Below, in pieces: positions 1 through 9,876 of a stretch of 64,000 nucleotides of DNA. Origin of the DNA: Mycobacterium sp. 1465703.0 (GTDB lineage Bacteria > Actinomycetota > Actinomycetes > Mycobacteriales > Mycobacteriaceae); contig NZ_LZKU01000238.1 in assembly GCF_001672975.1 (NCBI RefSeq), forward strand, positions 1 through 64,000. Direction: 5' to 3'. A model generated the notes under the pieces. The model worked only from the letters and a program-made list of their open reading frames with translations. It had not been told where the DNA came from and did not search any database. Positions within the stretch are counted from its first letter, which is position 1. Each line of letters opens with the position of its first letter. Both the position numbers and the translations under genes were made by a program.

Positions 1-663
1 TTCGACCAGGCGCATAAACGCCTCGGCGGTGGTAGGCAACGGGGGCCGCTGACCTGAAGCGCCCGCGCCGTCGCCGTGATCACGCTTCCACTCGGCGATC
101 AACGCATCGCGATGAGACGCCAAGGCCGCGTCGAACTTCGCCGCGTCGTGGTGGGCAAGTGCGATCCGATAGCAGCTGCCCTGCTCGGTGGTGGTCTTGC
201 TGATCGAGCGCTCGGGCTCGGGCCGAGATTCGGGTCCGGGTCGCGGTTCCAGCTTGACCGCGGTGCGTAACTGGTTGACCGTGGCGACCGCGGCGAGCTG
301 CGCGTAATGCTCATCGGACCCCGCCCCGGCCCGCTCCGCGATCACCCCGACCTGATCGACCGACAACCGGCCCTCGCGCATGCCCTGGGCGCAGCGCGGG
401 AATTCCTGCAGCCGGCCCGCGATGGTGGCGATCGTGTGCGCGTTGGCCGGCGAACAGCCCGTCTTCCAGGCCACCAACGCCGGCACCGACCGCGCCCCGG
501 TAGCCCCCCACAATTGGTCGCCATCGATCTCGGCGACGATCTCCACGATGCGCCCATCAATCGCGTTGCGCTGACCGGTCAACTCCGCCAGCTCCTCGAA
601 CAACACCTCCAGACGTTCGCCAGGACCCACCACCACAGAACCAGCGGATGCGATCGACGACAT
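1..663 (-). CDS. 13E12-repeat / DUF222 family protein, C-terminus outside window
   Basis: The minus frame is open for 221 codons from an ATG at 663 to the window edge, so only the N-terminal part is visible. It starts MSSIASAG and carries the DUF222 pattern of this mycobacterial family: an N-terminal helix with RNAIDGRIVEIVAEIDGD, then GARSVPALVAWKTG, GRLQEFPRCAQGM and LSVDQVGVIAERAG. Family members usually continue into an HNH endonuclease domain, which would lie beyond position 1. The gene is 50 bp downstream of the DedA gene on the same strand. These genes occur as many dispersed copies in mycobacteria and are often linked to mobile DNA; their function is unknown. The family call is firm. 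Whether this copy is intact cannot be told. Confidence 0.85.
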   Translation of the reverse strand, partial: MSSIASAGSVVVGPGERLEVLFEELAELTGQRNAIDGRIVEIVAEIDGDQLWGATGARSVPALVAWKTGCSPANAHTIATIAGRLQEFPRCAQGMREGRLSVDQVGVIAERAGAGSDEHYAQLAAVATVNQLRTAVKLEPRPGPESRPEPERSISKTTTEQGSCYRIALAHHDAAKFDAALASHRDALIAEWKRDHGDGAGASGQRPPLPTTAEAFMRLVE

Positions 664-713
664 GACCTCATCATCGCAGCCACCACCGACAAAACCGGGC
701 CGCCCGATCTTCG

Positions 714-1451
714 CTAGCGGGATTCCGAATCCGGCTCTGGGCCACCGGTTTCGTCGGCTGGATGTCTACGCCATTTCCGGTATCCGCGATGCGCGGCGAA
801 CGCGCCGACGATCGCGCTGACACACCACACCCCCACCGCCGCATAGGCCAACGGCGACGACCGATTTCCTATCGAAGCGCCCAGCGCGGTATAGGCGAAA
901 GCCCGCGGAGCCGAACCGATGAACGCGCCAACGGCCATCTGCCACACCGGAACTCCGAACGCCCCGAACGCATACGAGGCCAGCGCATCCGAGATGCCGG
1001 GAACGAAGCGCTGGCCGACGACCGCCCACAGGCCGCCGCGCCCGATCACGGTGTCGATGCGGTCGGCCCGCGCCGCGCCCAGCAGCGCGCGTGCGCTGTC
1101 CCGGCCGGCGCGGCGGCCGACGAAACTCGCGACGACCGCGGTGCCCACCGTCGCACCCAGCGTCACGAAAACACCCATCACCGGACCGAACAGCAACCCA
1201 CTGCCGGCGGCCAGGATCGAGCCCGGAACGAACAATGCGCCAACCACCGCCGAGACCACCACATAGGTCAGCGGCGCCGCCGGCCCGGTGGCCGACACCA
1301 CGCGCCGGATCTCGTCGATGTTGATCACCCGCGCCACGGCCACCAGATAGAAGACGACGGCCAGAAACCCCGCGAACACGACCAGTCGCACAACGTGGGC
1401 CCGGCGCGATCCGGGCCGCGATGCCGATGCGAGAGCGTCGTTGTCGTCCAT
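714..1451 (-). CDS. DedA/TVP38/TMEM64-family membrane protein (Rv0625c-like)
   Basis: An integral membrane protein of 245 residues with about five or six hydrophobic segments, the first at LVVFAGFLAVVFYLVAVARV. The SNARE-associated/VTT domain is recognised from the glycine-rich loop FVPGSILAAGSGLLFG and the RFVPGISDALASYAFG segment that follows. DedA proteins are thought to be proton-coupled lipid flippases; the substrate here is unknown. I chose the ATG at 1451 (MDDND) because it gives about 245 residues, close to the M. tuberculosis homolog as I recall it. An ATG at 1487 would add 12 residues and overlap the recD stop at 1484-1486. The gene follows recD in the same direction and may share its transcript. 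Confidence 0.8.
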   Translation of the reverse strand: MDDNDALASASRPGSRRAHVVRLVVFAGFLAVVFYLVAVARVINIDEIRRVVSATGPAAPLTYVVVSAVVGALFVPGSILAAGSGLLFGPVMGVFVTLGATVGTAVVASFVGRRAGRDSARALLGAARADRIDTVIGRGGLWAVVGQRFVPGISDALASYAFGAFGVPVWQMAVGAFIGSAPRAFAYTALGASIGNRSSPLAYAAVGVWCVSAIVGAFAAHRGYRKWRRHPADETGGPEPDSESR

Positions 1452-1483
1452 GCCGCTGACGATTCTTCCGTACCGGTGTGCGC

Positions 1484-3205
1484 TCACCCCACTCGGCTAT
1501 TTGCACTCAATCGCTGAGCCAATCCGGTGGCCCGGATGGCGCGGCGGTCGATCGCGGCGCGCACCGAAGCCTCCGGCCCCACCACCCGCACCCTGGTCTT
1601 CGCCCGGGTCACCGCCGTGTAGAACAATTCCCGCGTCAGCAATCGCGAATCTTCCGGCGGTATCAACACCGTCACCTCGTCGGCCTGGCTGCCCTGACTC
1701 TTGTGAATGGTCATGGCGTGCATCGTCTCCACCTCGCCGAGGCGGCTGGTCGCGAAGTCCAACGGCCCGGTCGCGCCGGACACGACGGCCCGCAACCCAT
1801 CCGCGCCCGCCACCGTCACCCCGGTGTCGCCGTTGTAGAGACGCAGCCCGTAGTCGTTGGCCGTCACCAACAGGGGGCGGCCGGCATACCACTGCGACCA
1901 GGCCGACTGACCCGTCGCTTCGCCAATCCACTTCTGCACCTGCATGTTCCAGTGCGCCGCGCCATAGGGACCCTCGCGGTGCGCACACAACAGCCGGTGT
2001 TCGTCCAGCGTGGCCAACGCCTCGGGAACCGCGCCAAGCAGCGCGGCCGACCGCAGCCGCAGCGCGTGCGCCACCAGCACCTCACGCAGCCGGTCTGCGG
2101 GACGCTCGGAATCGACCCACTCGATGTGGTCACCGCCGGCCGCCAACAGCGCCACGACGCGGTCGGCATCGCCGACCCGGATCGCTGCGGCCAGGGCGCC
2201 GATCGACGTGCCGAATCGGTGCGGCGTGCGCAGGGCGGCCACCCGGACGTCGTCACGAGCGGTCAGCCCGTCCACCAGATCGGCCAGCACCGCTCCCGCT
2301 TCCACCGAGGCCAGCTGGTCGGGATCACCGACCAGAATCAGCCGGGTGTTCGGCCGGACCGCTTCGACCAGCCGGGCCATCATCGTCAGCGACACCATCG
2401 ACGTCTCGTCGACCACGATGACGTCGTGCGGCAGTCGATTGCCGCGATTGTGCTTGAAACGCACCGACGTATCGGGTCGGGGCCCCAGCAGCCGATGCAG
2501 CGTCGTTCCCGGCAGGCCGGTCAGCCGCGCCCTGTCCACCGCGGTCAGTTCCTCGATTCCCGCGGCCACCGCCTCGGCCAGCCGGGCCGCCGCCTTGCCG
2601 GTCGGTGCGGCCAGCGCAATCCGGGGCCGCGGCAGACCGGCCCGCTCCGCCTGCTCGACCAGCAGCGCGAGCAGGCGCGCGACCGTGGTCGTCTTGCCGG
2701 TGCCGGGCCCACCGGTGAGGACGGTTACCGCCTGCGACACCGCGATTTCGGCAGCCGCCCGCTGTTCGTCGTAGCCGGACGGGAAAAGCCTTTCGTAGGT
2801 GGGTGATTCGACGGCGGCCGGGGTCACCGAAAGCGCCAGCAGATCGGTGCAGACCTGCTCCTCCTCGAGCCAGTACCGGTCGAAGTACAGCAGATCACCG
2901 AGTAGCCGCAGCACCGGTGGCATCTGGACTAATGCGCTGGCCCGCACGGCCGCCATCCACTCGTCGGCGTCGGGCCACGGCAGATCGGCCGCGGCGAGCT
3001 GTGCGGGCAACGCGCGCAGATCGACGCAGACAGAACCGCCCCGCAGCGCACGCACCACCAACGCAACCGCCAGCCCCACCCGTTCGTCGGATTCGCCGGT
3101 GAGCGAGGTAAGTCGTTGTGCCACATGAATATCGGCGGGCTCGAAAACGTCGGCATCACAGAATGTGCGCAACAGTCCGGTCGCGGACATCACTTCGGCC
3201 GTCAC
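1484..3205 (-). CDS. recD: RecBCD helicase alpha subunit RecD
   Basis: A 5'-3' superfamily 1 helicase subunit of the RecBCD double-strand-break processing machine. At 573 residues it is close to the usual length for mycobacteria. Walker A is GGPGTGKT at residues 165-172. Further along are the Walker B-type VIVVDETSMVS, VGDPDQLASVEAG and the C-terminal MTIHKSQGSQADEV motif of RecD-like helicases. I chose the GTG at 3205 because it overlaps the recB stop codon as GTGA, which indicates translational coupling; the upstream in-frame residues have no family character. It is the last gene of recC-recB-recD. In mycobacteria RecBCD is reported to serve single-strand annealing rather than recombination. 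Confidence 0.95.
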   Translation of the reverse strand: MTAEVMSATGLLRTFCDADVFEPADIHVAQRLTSLTGESDERVGLAVALVVRALRGGSVCVDLRALPAQLAAADLPWPDADEWMAAVRASALVQMPPVLRLLGDLLYFDRYWLEEEQVCTDLLALSVTPAAVESPTYERLFPSGYDEQRAAAEIAVSQAVTVLTGGPGTGKTTTVARLLALLVEQAERAGLPRPRIALAAPTGKAAARLAEAVAAGIEELTAVDRARLTGLPGTTLHRLLGPRPDTSVRFKHNRGNRLPHDVIVVDETSMVSLTMMARLVEAVRPNTRLILVGDPDQLASVEAGAVLADLVDGLTARDDVRVAALRTPHRFGTSIGALAAAIRVGDADRVVALLAAGGDHIEWVDSERPADRLREVLVAHALRLRSAALLGAVPEALATLDEHRLLCAHREGPYGAAHWNMQVQKWIGEATGQSAWSQWYAGRPLLVTANDYGLRLYNGDTGVTVAGADGLRAVVSGATGPLDFATSRLGEVETMHAMTIHKSQGSQADEVTVLIPPEDSRLLTRELFYTAVTRAKTRVRVVGPEASVRAAIDRRAIRATGLAQRLSANSRVG

Positions 3206-6200
3206 GCCGCCACCCCCTGGGCATCGAGCAGATCCGACAGGGCCGCAACCAACGACCAGGGCGGCTGCCAACCAAAGACGCCCGCCGGGTGACCGTCGAA
3301 CACCGGCGTATCCGGGCCGCACATGCCCCGCACGAACAGGTAGAGGATGCCGCCGAGATGGCGGCGCGGGTCGTAGTCGGTCAATCGCCAACGCAGGTAC
3401 CGGTGCAACACCGCGCTGTACAGCAGCGCCTGTAGCGGATAATCCGAGTGCAACATCGCCTCGGCCATCCGTGAGCGGTCATAGTCGGCGGCGGTCAGCG
3501 GCCGCTCCGGATCTCCGAGCCGGTTGGTCTTGTAATCCACCACCACGAAGCGTTGCGCCGAGCCGTCGGGAATGCGCAGTACGGCGTCGATCGAGCCGGT
3601 GAGATATCCGCGCAACGCCTGCTCGCCGAGGCCGGGGTCGGCCAGCCGGTCGGCATAGGAGGCCAGCACATCGTCGGCCGGCAGGTGCTCGCGCAGCAGC
3701 GGAGCCAGATCGGCCAGCCGCACCTGCGGCGCCGTCGAACCCCGGTCACCGCCGGCCAGTGGAAGCTCGAAGTCGAGTTCGCGCAACCGATCTCGCAGTC
3801 CGATTTGGCGTAGCGTGATACCGCCCGTCATCGGGCCCAGCGGCGTGTCGTGCATCGGTATCATCGCCGCGGCTAACTCCTCGGGAGCCGCGGCAACCGG
3901 CCACCACGGCGAGTGGGCCCGGATCTGCGTTTCCAGTTCGGCGGCCAGGTCCGCGGCGAACGGATCGGCCGTCTCCAGCACGGCGTGCACCAGGGTGCCG
4001 AAGGTGGCGCCTGCCGGAAGCTCCGCCATCGGGGAGGGTACGTCGGGCCCGGACACCGTGGATACCAATGGGATATCGGCGACCTCGTCGTCGAGCTCGC
4101 CGACTTCCGGTTCGCTGCTCACCCCGCCGGCCTGGACGACCCGGATCAAACCGGAATAGGAGGTCCGCCGCCAGCCGGTGTCAATGCCGCGGTGGAAGTG
4201 ACGATTCTCCAGGCGTTCGGGTACCGGCTCGGCGGGCAGTGCCGGGGCCGGCGCCACCACCGATTCCTCGATGACCGGCCCACCGGCCGCCTCCCACTCG
4301 CGCAGCCGGGCCATGGCGTCGTCATCGGAGATCTTCGCCGGTTCACATCGGTCCGGGACCACCGGTTCACCGGGACGGCGGCCGCGCAGCAGCCGCGACA
4401 GGCCCCCGTTGGGTTCGTAGTACGCCGGTGACCACCACGCCACCACCTGGGCCTGTGCCCTGGTGAGCGCGACGTAGGTGAGCCGGCTGTCATCGCTGGC
4501 GTCCTCTTTACGACCCAGCCGTTCAACGGTTTTGAAGTCGGGGCTGTCCTTGCCGCCGACGTGCAGGCAGCGCGTGCCGTCCTCATCGTGGAAGAGCACC
4601 ACATCGCTGTCCTGGGTGGTGCGGTTGAAGGCGAACGGCAGGTACACGATCGGGTACTGCAGCCCCTTGCTGACGAACACGGTCATGATCTGGACGGCCG
4701 CGGCGTCGCTGTCGAGCCGGCGGTTGCGTTCGGGTGCGCCGCTTCGTTCGTCACGCTGCCGGCGCAGCCAATCACGCAGCGCGGGCAGGCTGTAATGCTC
4801 ACGGTGTGCGACATCCTGCAACAGCTGGGTGACATGTGCCAGGTCGGTCATCTGCCGCTCACCGCCCTGCCAGGCCAGCACGCGATTGCCCATCCCCAGC
4901 AACTGGGCGGCTTCGAAGATCGCCGCAACCCCGCGTTCGCGGGCATGACCGGCCCACTCCCGCAGGGTTTTCGCGATCCGATCCGTGAGTGCGTCACCGC
5001 CGGCCGCCAGCGTTTCGGCGGTCTCCCCGAAGAACATCGTCGCCGCGGCCGCGCGCACCATCCCGGGCCGGTGCGGCTGATCGAAGGCCTCCAGCAGACA
5101 CAGCCAATCCTCGGCGGCCGCCGAAGTGAACACGTCGGAGTTGCCGGTGTAGACCGCGGGGACGCCCGCGTCGCAGAGCGCCTTGAAACATGCGTGGGCA
5201 TCCCGGTGCTTCTCCACGATCACCGCGATATCGCGGGCCTGCAGCGGTCTGCCCCCGAAGGTGGCCCCGCTGGCCAGCAATGTGCGGATGTCGGCAGCGA
5301 GGTCGGCACCGATGTGCTCACGTACCTGATCGATCGGCAGGTTTTGAACACCACGGCGGCCCAACGTTTTCCGGCCCACCACCCGCAACCGGAACGGTTC
5401 GTTGTGCGGTGCACCGGCGAGCCGATGGCCGGTGTGATGCGCCTCGACGTCGTTCACCACGATCGCCGGGTCACCGAGTTGAGCGCCGCGCAACACCACC
5501 TGCAGCCGCTGCAGCAGCGCGGAATCGCTGCGCCAGTTGGTGTCCAGCGTCTTCTTCTGTCCCGCCGTCTCGGCCGCCCGCAGGTAGGTCACGATGTCAC
5601 CGCCGCGAAACGCATAGATCGCCTGCTTGGGATCACCGATGAGGATCACGGTGGAGCGCCCGCTGAACGCGCGGTCGATCACCTGCCATTGCACCGGGTC
5701 GGTGTCCTGGAACTCGTCGACCATGACAATCGGCCAGCGTTGATGCATGCGCAGCCGGGCGGGGGAGTTGTCGGTGGCCAGCGCGTCGGCCAGCCGGATC
5801 AACAGATCGTCATAGCCGAGGACGCCGAGCCGGCGCTTGCGTGTCTCGAGCTCGGCCAGAACATCATTGGCGAACCCGACACTGATAGCGGCCCGTGAGC
5901 CGGGATCTGGATCGCGCGGCCGCAGCTGGGTCGATGGGTTTTTGACCACCTCGCGTGCCAACCGCAGCGCTTCGCGATACTGCAACGCCGGATCGTCGCG
6001 CTGCTGCCCGAAGTGGGCCAGGTACAAATCGTCGACGATTTCGGTCACCAGGTCGTCGAGGCTCTCGAGCAGCGTCACGCTCGCCGCGGTGTCGCCGGCC
6101 ACCCCGAGCGAACGCAGCACCAGCTGGCAGAACTGGTGGGTGGTGGCGATCGTCGCCGCATCGAAGCCGGCCAGCGCGTCGCGAAGACGCTGCCGGCGCG

Positions 6201-6507
6201 CCGCCCGCTCATCGTCGGTGCCGTCCAGCAGGTACGCCATCACCTGGTTGTCGCCGACGGTCGACGGGTCATCGAAAGCCCTTACCGCATCGACGATTTG
6301 GCAGCGAACGCGTTCGCGGAGCTCCTGGCTGGCGGCGCGGCCGAAGGTGATGAGCAACATCTGGTCCAGCGTCGCGGCGCCGTCCGCGACATACCGGGTG
6401 ACCAGAGACGCCAGCGCGAAGGTCTTGCCGGTGCCCGCGCTGGCCTCCAGCACGGTGGTGCAGCGCTCGGCCGGCAGCGCGCCCAACAGGTCGAAGCGCT
6501 CCATCAC
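3202..6507 (-). CDS. recB: RecBCD helicase-nuclease beta subunit RecB
   Basis: A 1101-residue UvrD-type 3'-5' helicase with a C-terminal nuclease. The N-terminal Walker A is EASAGTGKTFALASLV. UvrD motifs follow: MVDEFQDTDPVQWQ, LIGDPKQAIYAFRGGDI, and LTYVALTRAQAQV in the second RecA-like half. The nuclease core near the C-terminus has AVLRIPDG and VVVDYKTNRLG, the D and K of the PD-(D/E)XK site. The start is either GTG at 6507, overlapping the recC stop as GTGA, or the next codon, ATG at 6504. It ends in a GTGA overlap with recD. The tight overlaps on both sides suggest fixed stoichiometry. No truncation is seen. Confidence 0.95.
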   Translation of the reverse strand: MMERFDLLGALPAERCTTVLEASAGTGKTFALASLVTRYVADGAATLDQMLLITFGRAASQELRERVRCQIVDAVRAFDDPSTVGDNQVMAYLLDGTDDERAARRQRLRDALAGFDAATIATTHQFCQLVLRSLGVAGDTAASVTLLESLDDLVTEIVDDLYLAHFGQQRDDPALQYREALRLAREVVKNPSTQLRPRDPDPGSRAAISVGFANDVLAELETRKRRLGVLGYDDLLIRLADALATDNSPARLRMHQRWPIVMVDEFQDTDPVQWQVIDRAFSGRSTVILIGDPKQAIYAFRGGDIVTYLRAAETAGQKKTLDTNWRSDSALLQRLQVVLRGAQLGDPAIVVNDVEAHHTGHRLAGAPHNEPFRLRVVGRKTLGRRGVQNLPIDQVREHIGADLAADIRTLLASGATFGGRPLQARDIAVIVEKHRDAHACFKALCDAGVPAVYTGNSDVFTSAAAEDWLCLLEAFDQPHRPGMVRAAAATMFFGETAETLAAGGDALTDRIAKTLREWAGHARERGVAAIFEAAQLLGMGNRVLAWQGGERQMTDLAHVTQLLQDVAHREHYSLPALRDWLRRQRDERSGAPERNRRLDSDAAAVQIMTVFVSKGLQYPIVYLPFAFNRTTQDSDVVLFHDEDGTRCLHVGGKDSPDFKTVERLGRKEDASDDSRLTYVALTRAQAQVVAWWSPAYYEPNGGLSRLLRGRRPGEPVVPDRCEPAKISDDDAMARLREWEAAGGPVIEESVVAPAPALPAEPVPERLENRHFHRGIDTGWRRTSYSGLIRVVQAGGVSSEPEVGELDDEVADIPLVSTVSGPDVPSPMAELPAGATFGTLVHAVLETADPFAADLAAELETQIRAHSPWWPVAAAPEELAAAMIPMHDTPLGPMTGGITLRQIGLRDRLRELDFELPLAGGDRGSTAPQVRLADLAPLLREHLPADDVLASYADRLADPGLGEQALRGYLTGSIDAVLRIPDGSAQRFVVVDYKTNRLGDPERPLTAADYDRSRMAEAMLHSDYPLQALLYSAVLHRYLRWRLTDYDPRRHLGGILYLFVRGMCGPDTPVFDGHPAGVFGWQPPWSLVAALSDLLDAQGVAA

Positions 6508-9500
6508 ACCGGCTTACTTTCGGCGCGCAACATCGGCAGCCAGACCCGGGCCGCGTAGGCACCGAGCCGGTTGTCTTCGCCGTCGCACTCCTCGCCCGAA
6601 CGCACCGGCTGCATCAGCTCGCGCAGTCGCGCGTTTTTGCCCCACGCCCGCACGTGAGCCGGCGCTTCGTCCTCTCCCGGGTATCGGTCGGATTTCCAGC
6701 GATATTCCGCCGCGCGCTCCGGATCGTCACCCTCATAACGCGCGGCCGCCCAGGCATAGGAAGTCTTGATGGGCAACGGAATCGGCTCGCGGCGGCCTGC
6801 GTCATAGATTGTCACCAGGTCACTCAACAACCGGACGGCGTCCGCACCGTCGCGCGGCGGCCCCAGACCCTGCACCCGGATGCCTGTGCCCCTGCGCATT
6901 CGGCCGATGCACACCGCCGACCAGTCTCGGCCCGGATCCTGGGCGGCCAACGCCAGCAACCCAATCCACGATTCCAGCAGGTGCTTGCCATCCAGCCGCG
7001 AATACGTCACCGACACCAGGCGGTCGCCATACACCGGCGACACCGTGCCGGTGAGTCGCCGTCCGCCGCCCAGATCGACGTCGACGTCATGTGCGGTGGC
7101 GCTGGCCGGGCGGTGCCGCCGCGCCTCTTGCGCCAGCACGGCGGCCTGGTCGCGAATCTCGGTGACCGTGCGCCAGCCCAGCTGGCCCGGCGGCAGGGTG
7201 CCGCGGCGCCACTCGGCCTGCCGCGCGTCATCGGGGCTCATCCCGCGCAGGATGTCGCCCAGCATCCGGTCTCCGACCGTCCACTCTTCGAGACCGTCGA
7301 TGTCGACCGGCATGGCGTCTTGCACACCGTCGACGTCGTAGGGCAGCGTGAATTCCAGTGCGCGGAAAAAACCTTTCACCGGGTCTCTGAAGAAGCCGAC
7401 CAGATCGGCGAGGATGACGTCACCTGCCGGTGGTGGCGGCAGGGGCGCCGAGATGAACCGGGGCTGGTCGCTGTGTTCGCCGGTAGTTGCGCGCGCCGCG
7501 CGCAGCACCGTGGGGTCGAAACTGAACGGCACGTCCGGGACGAGTCTTCCCGGGATGACATTGCGAATGTCGAACGGCTGCAACGGATGTTCGATGACGA
7601 TGCGGTCACGCACCTTGGTCGTCGTGGTGATGTCGAGGGTGTCCAGCAATTCGGCCAATGGTACGGCCGGCGGCCGGGGCTGTCCCGAGTACTCGTTGGC
7701 GCCGGTGTAGGTGATCACCAGTTTCTCGGTGGCCGCGCCGATAGCGTCGAGCAGCAATTGCCGGTCCTCGGAACGAATGTCGCGCTCCCCGGTCATCGGG
7801 CACCGGGCCAGCGCGTCGTCCCCGTCGACGATGCCGAGGCGCGGGAAGAGTCCGTCGTCCAAACCGACCAGGCACACCACCCGGTGCGGCACCGAGCGCA
7901 TCGGCACCATGGTGCACACCGTCAGGGTGCCGGTGCGAAAGTTGGCCCGCGTCGGGCGTCCGGCGAGGCGTTGGGTGAGCAGCGCGCGAATGTCGGGCAG
8001 TCGCAGCACGGTATCGCCCCGAGATGCGGCCTGCGCAGCCGTTCGGGCGAACTCGCGTTGCATCTGACCGGTCTGCCATGCATCCGAATCGCGGACCCGG
8101 GTCAGCAGTTCGATGCCCTCGGTGAGGTTGGTCAGCCACTCGGTCAGCGGCCGGGTGCCGGTGAGCGAGTCGACCACGTGCTGTACCCGGGCGACGAATT
8201 CGGCCAATTGGCCGGCCAATTGGACGCGGTTGCTGCTGACGTCGTCGAGCGGCAGCGTGGCGTCGATCCATGCGTTCGAATCGTCGGACATCGCCACGCC
8301 GGCCAGTATCCGGTCGATGCCGAAACGCCATGTGTTGTGCACGAAGTCGACGTGGTAGGGCCGCCGGTGCTGCTGGTCCAATCCCCACCGGATGTTCGCC
8401 TGCCGGACCCAGCGGGTGATGGCCTCCAGGTCGTCATCGGTGAACCCGAACCGTGCGCGCACCGGCGGGGCCTGGGCCAGGTTGAGCACCTCACTGGCCG
8501 TCACCCGGCCGGCCGCCAGGGCCAGCAGTTGTGCGGCCACCCCCAGCAGCGGATTGGTCTGGATCGGCGAACGATCCGCCAACCGCACCCGTAATTGGTG
8601 GGCCGGATGCGCGCCGTGCACCACGTCGCCCAGGCCGAAGTCGGCCATGATCAGCGGTGCGTAGGTTTCGATGTCCGGGCACATCACCAGGATGTCGCGC
8701 GGCTCGAGCGTCGGGTCATCCTGCAGCAGGCCGAGCAGCACCTCGCGCAGCACGTCGACCTGGCGTGCCGGGCCGTGGCAGTTGTGTACCTGTACCGATC
8801 GATCGTCGGCCGCGGGTGTACGGCCTTGCGGCCGAACGTCATTGGCGGCGATGTCGGACTGCAGCCAGCCCAGCAGCGTGTCCGGGCGGGGGCCACCGGC
8901 CAGATATTCGTCGGTCCGAGGATCCGCCGGCAAGCCGCGCTGCAGTTCGCGCAGGTCTCGTCCCAACGTCGCGAGCAGCGGATGGGACACCGCTCGATGG
9001 CTGCGGTCCTCGCGCCGCGGAATCGCACCGTGTGTGCCGCCCAGCGCCCGCCACAGTTGGTCGCTCGGGTGCGGTAGCCACAGATGCAGATCGTGGTGGG
9101 TGGCCAGCGCGTCCAACAGCTCGACGTCGGTGCGGCTCAACCGGGTGTGTCCGAACAGTGACAGCCGCGGCGGCAGCTCGCTGGGCGCCTCCCGCAGCCG
9201 CGCGACGGTCTTGGCGTGGCGGACATGCGGGGGATCGGCGGCGACGCGTGCCACCAGCGCCCGCCACAGCTCGGGCTGCCAGCGCAGGTCCTTGTCGAGA
9301 TCACCGGGGTCGCCGTCGCACCAGTCGATGAGCAACTGCGGGCGTTGCCGGGCGTAGGAGTCGAACAGCCCGGCCAGCCGGCGCGCGACCTCGTATCGGC
9401 GACCCTGGCGCAGCTCGGCCTCGGCGCCGGTATGGAAGTGCCCGACGTGCATGGCCAGCGTGCGGCACCACGGCTCGTCCAGCGAGCAGTCGATCGCCTC

Positions 9501-9794
9501 CAGCAGCGGCCAGGTCAGGGCGTCCGGTGACCACGGATCGTCGTCGGCGGTGCCGGTGATCTCGGCGATCAACGAACCCGGACTGCGGAACACGACGCCG
9601 GCGCACACTCCGTCACCGCCACCCGAGCCGCCGAGCAGGTGCGACAACCGCTGACTGAGCCAGCGCTCCACGCCGCGCGCCGGTACCACGACGAGTTCGG
9701 TGGCGAACGGATCGGTCAGCGGGTTGGCCAGCAGAGCGCCGAGACCGTCGGCCAGCAGATCGGTGCGCTCGGCACGATGTAGATGAAGCGGCAT
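6504..9794 (-). CDS. recC: RecBCD gamma subunit RecC
   Basis: A 1096-residue subunit that binds duplex ends and scans for the Chi-like signal in the RecBCD complex. The N-terminus MPLHLHRAERTDLLADGL and VVVPARGVERWLSQRLSH are typical RecC openings. Also visible are ILVMCPDIETYAPLI and VPMRSVPHRVVCLVGLDDG, the degenerate helicase motifs of this inactivated SF1 fold. The C-terminal part resembles a degenerate nuclease domain. It is the first gene of recCBD and its TGA overlaps the recB start. The cyclopropane-synthase paralog upstream ends only 82 bp away in the same direction, so read-through into recC is possible. Confidence 0.95.
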   Translation of the reverse strand: MPLHLHRAERTDLLADGLGALLANPLTDPFATELVVVPARGVERWLSQRLSHLLGGSGGGDGVCAGVVFRSPGSLIAEITGTADDDPWSPDALTWPLLEAIDCSLDEPWCRTLAMHVGHFHTGAEAELRQGRRYEVARRLAGLFDSYARQRPQLLIDWCDGDPGDLDKDLRWQPELWRALVARVAADPPHVRHAKTVARLREAPSELPPRLSLFGHTRLSRTDVELLDALATHHDLHLWLPHPSDQLWRALGGTHGAIPRREDRSHRAVSHPLLATLGRDLRELQRGLPADPRTDEYLAGGPRPDTLLGWLQSDIAANDVRPQGRTPAADDRSVQVHNCHGPARQVDVLREVLLGLLQDDPTLEPRDILVMCPDIETYAPLIMADFGLGDVVHGAHPAHQLRVRLADRSPIQTNPLLGVAAQLLALAAGRVTASEVLNLAQAPPVRARFGFTDDDLEAITRWVRQANIRWGLDQQHRRPYHVDFVHNTWRFGIDRILAGVAMSDDSNAWIDATLPLDDVSSNRVQLAGQLAEFVARVQHVVDSLTGTRPLTEWLTNLTEGIELLTRVRDSDAWQTGQMQREFARTAAQAASRGDTVLRLPDIRALLTQRLAGRPTRANFRTGTLTVCTMVPMRSVPHRVVCLVGLDDGLFPRLGIVDGDDALARCPMTGERDIRSEDRQLLLDAIGAATEKLVITYTGANEYSGQPRPPAVPLAELLDTLDITTTTKVRDRIVIEHPLQPFDIRNVIPGRLVPDVPFSFDPTVLRAARATTGEHSDQPRFISAPLPPPPAGDVILADLVGFFRDPVKGFFRALEFTLPYDVDGVQDAMPVDIDGLEEWTVGDRMLGDILRGMSPDDARQAEWRRGTLPPGQLGWRTVTEIRDQAAVLAQEARRHRPASATAHDVDVDLGGGRRLTGTVSPVYGDRLVSVTYSRLDGKHLLESWIGLLALAAQDPGRDWSAVCIGRMRRGTGIRVQGLGPPRDGADAVRLLSDLVTIYDAGRREPIPLPIKTSYAWAAARYEGDDPERAAEYRWKSDRYPGEDEAPAHVRAWGKNARLRELMQPVRSGEECDGEDNRLGAYAARVWLPMLRAESKPV

Positions 9795-9876
9795 TGCGCT
9801 GTCACGATAAACCCGAACACCGACGCGGGTGGGCGGTTACGCCCGCGGAGTGTGTCGCCCGGCACGCGGGTGCGGC

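Noticed and set aside
1441-2806. Plus-strand frames opposite recD and recB
   Set aside because: Composition is Arg/Pro/Gln-rich and matches antisense translation of the recBCD genes.
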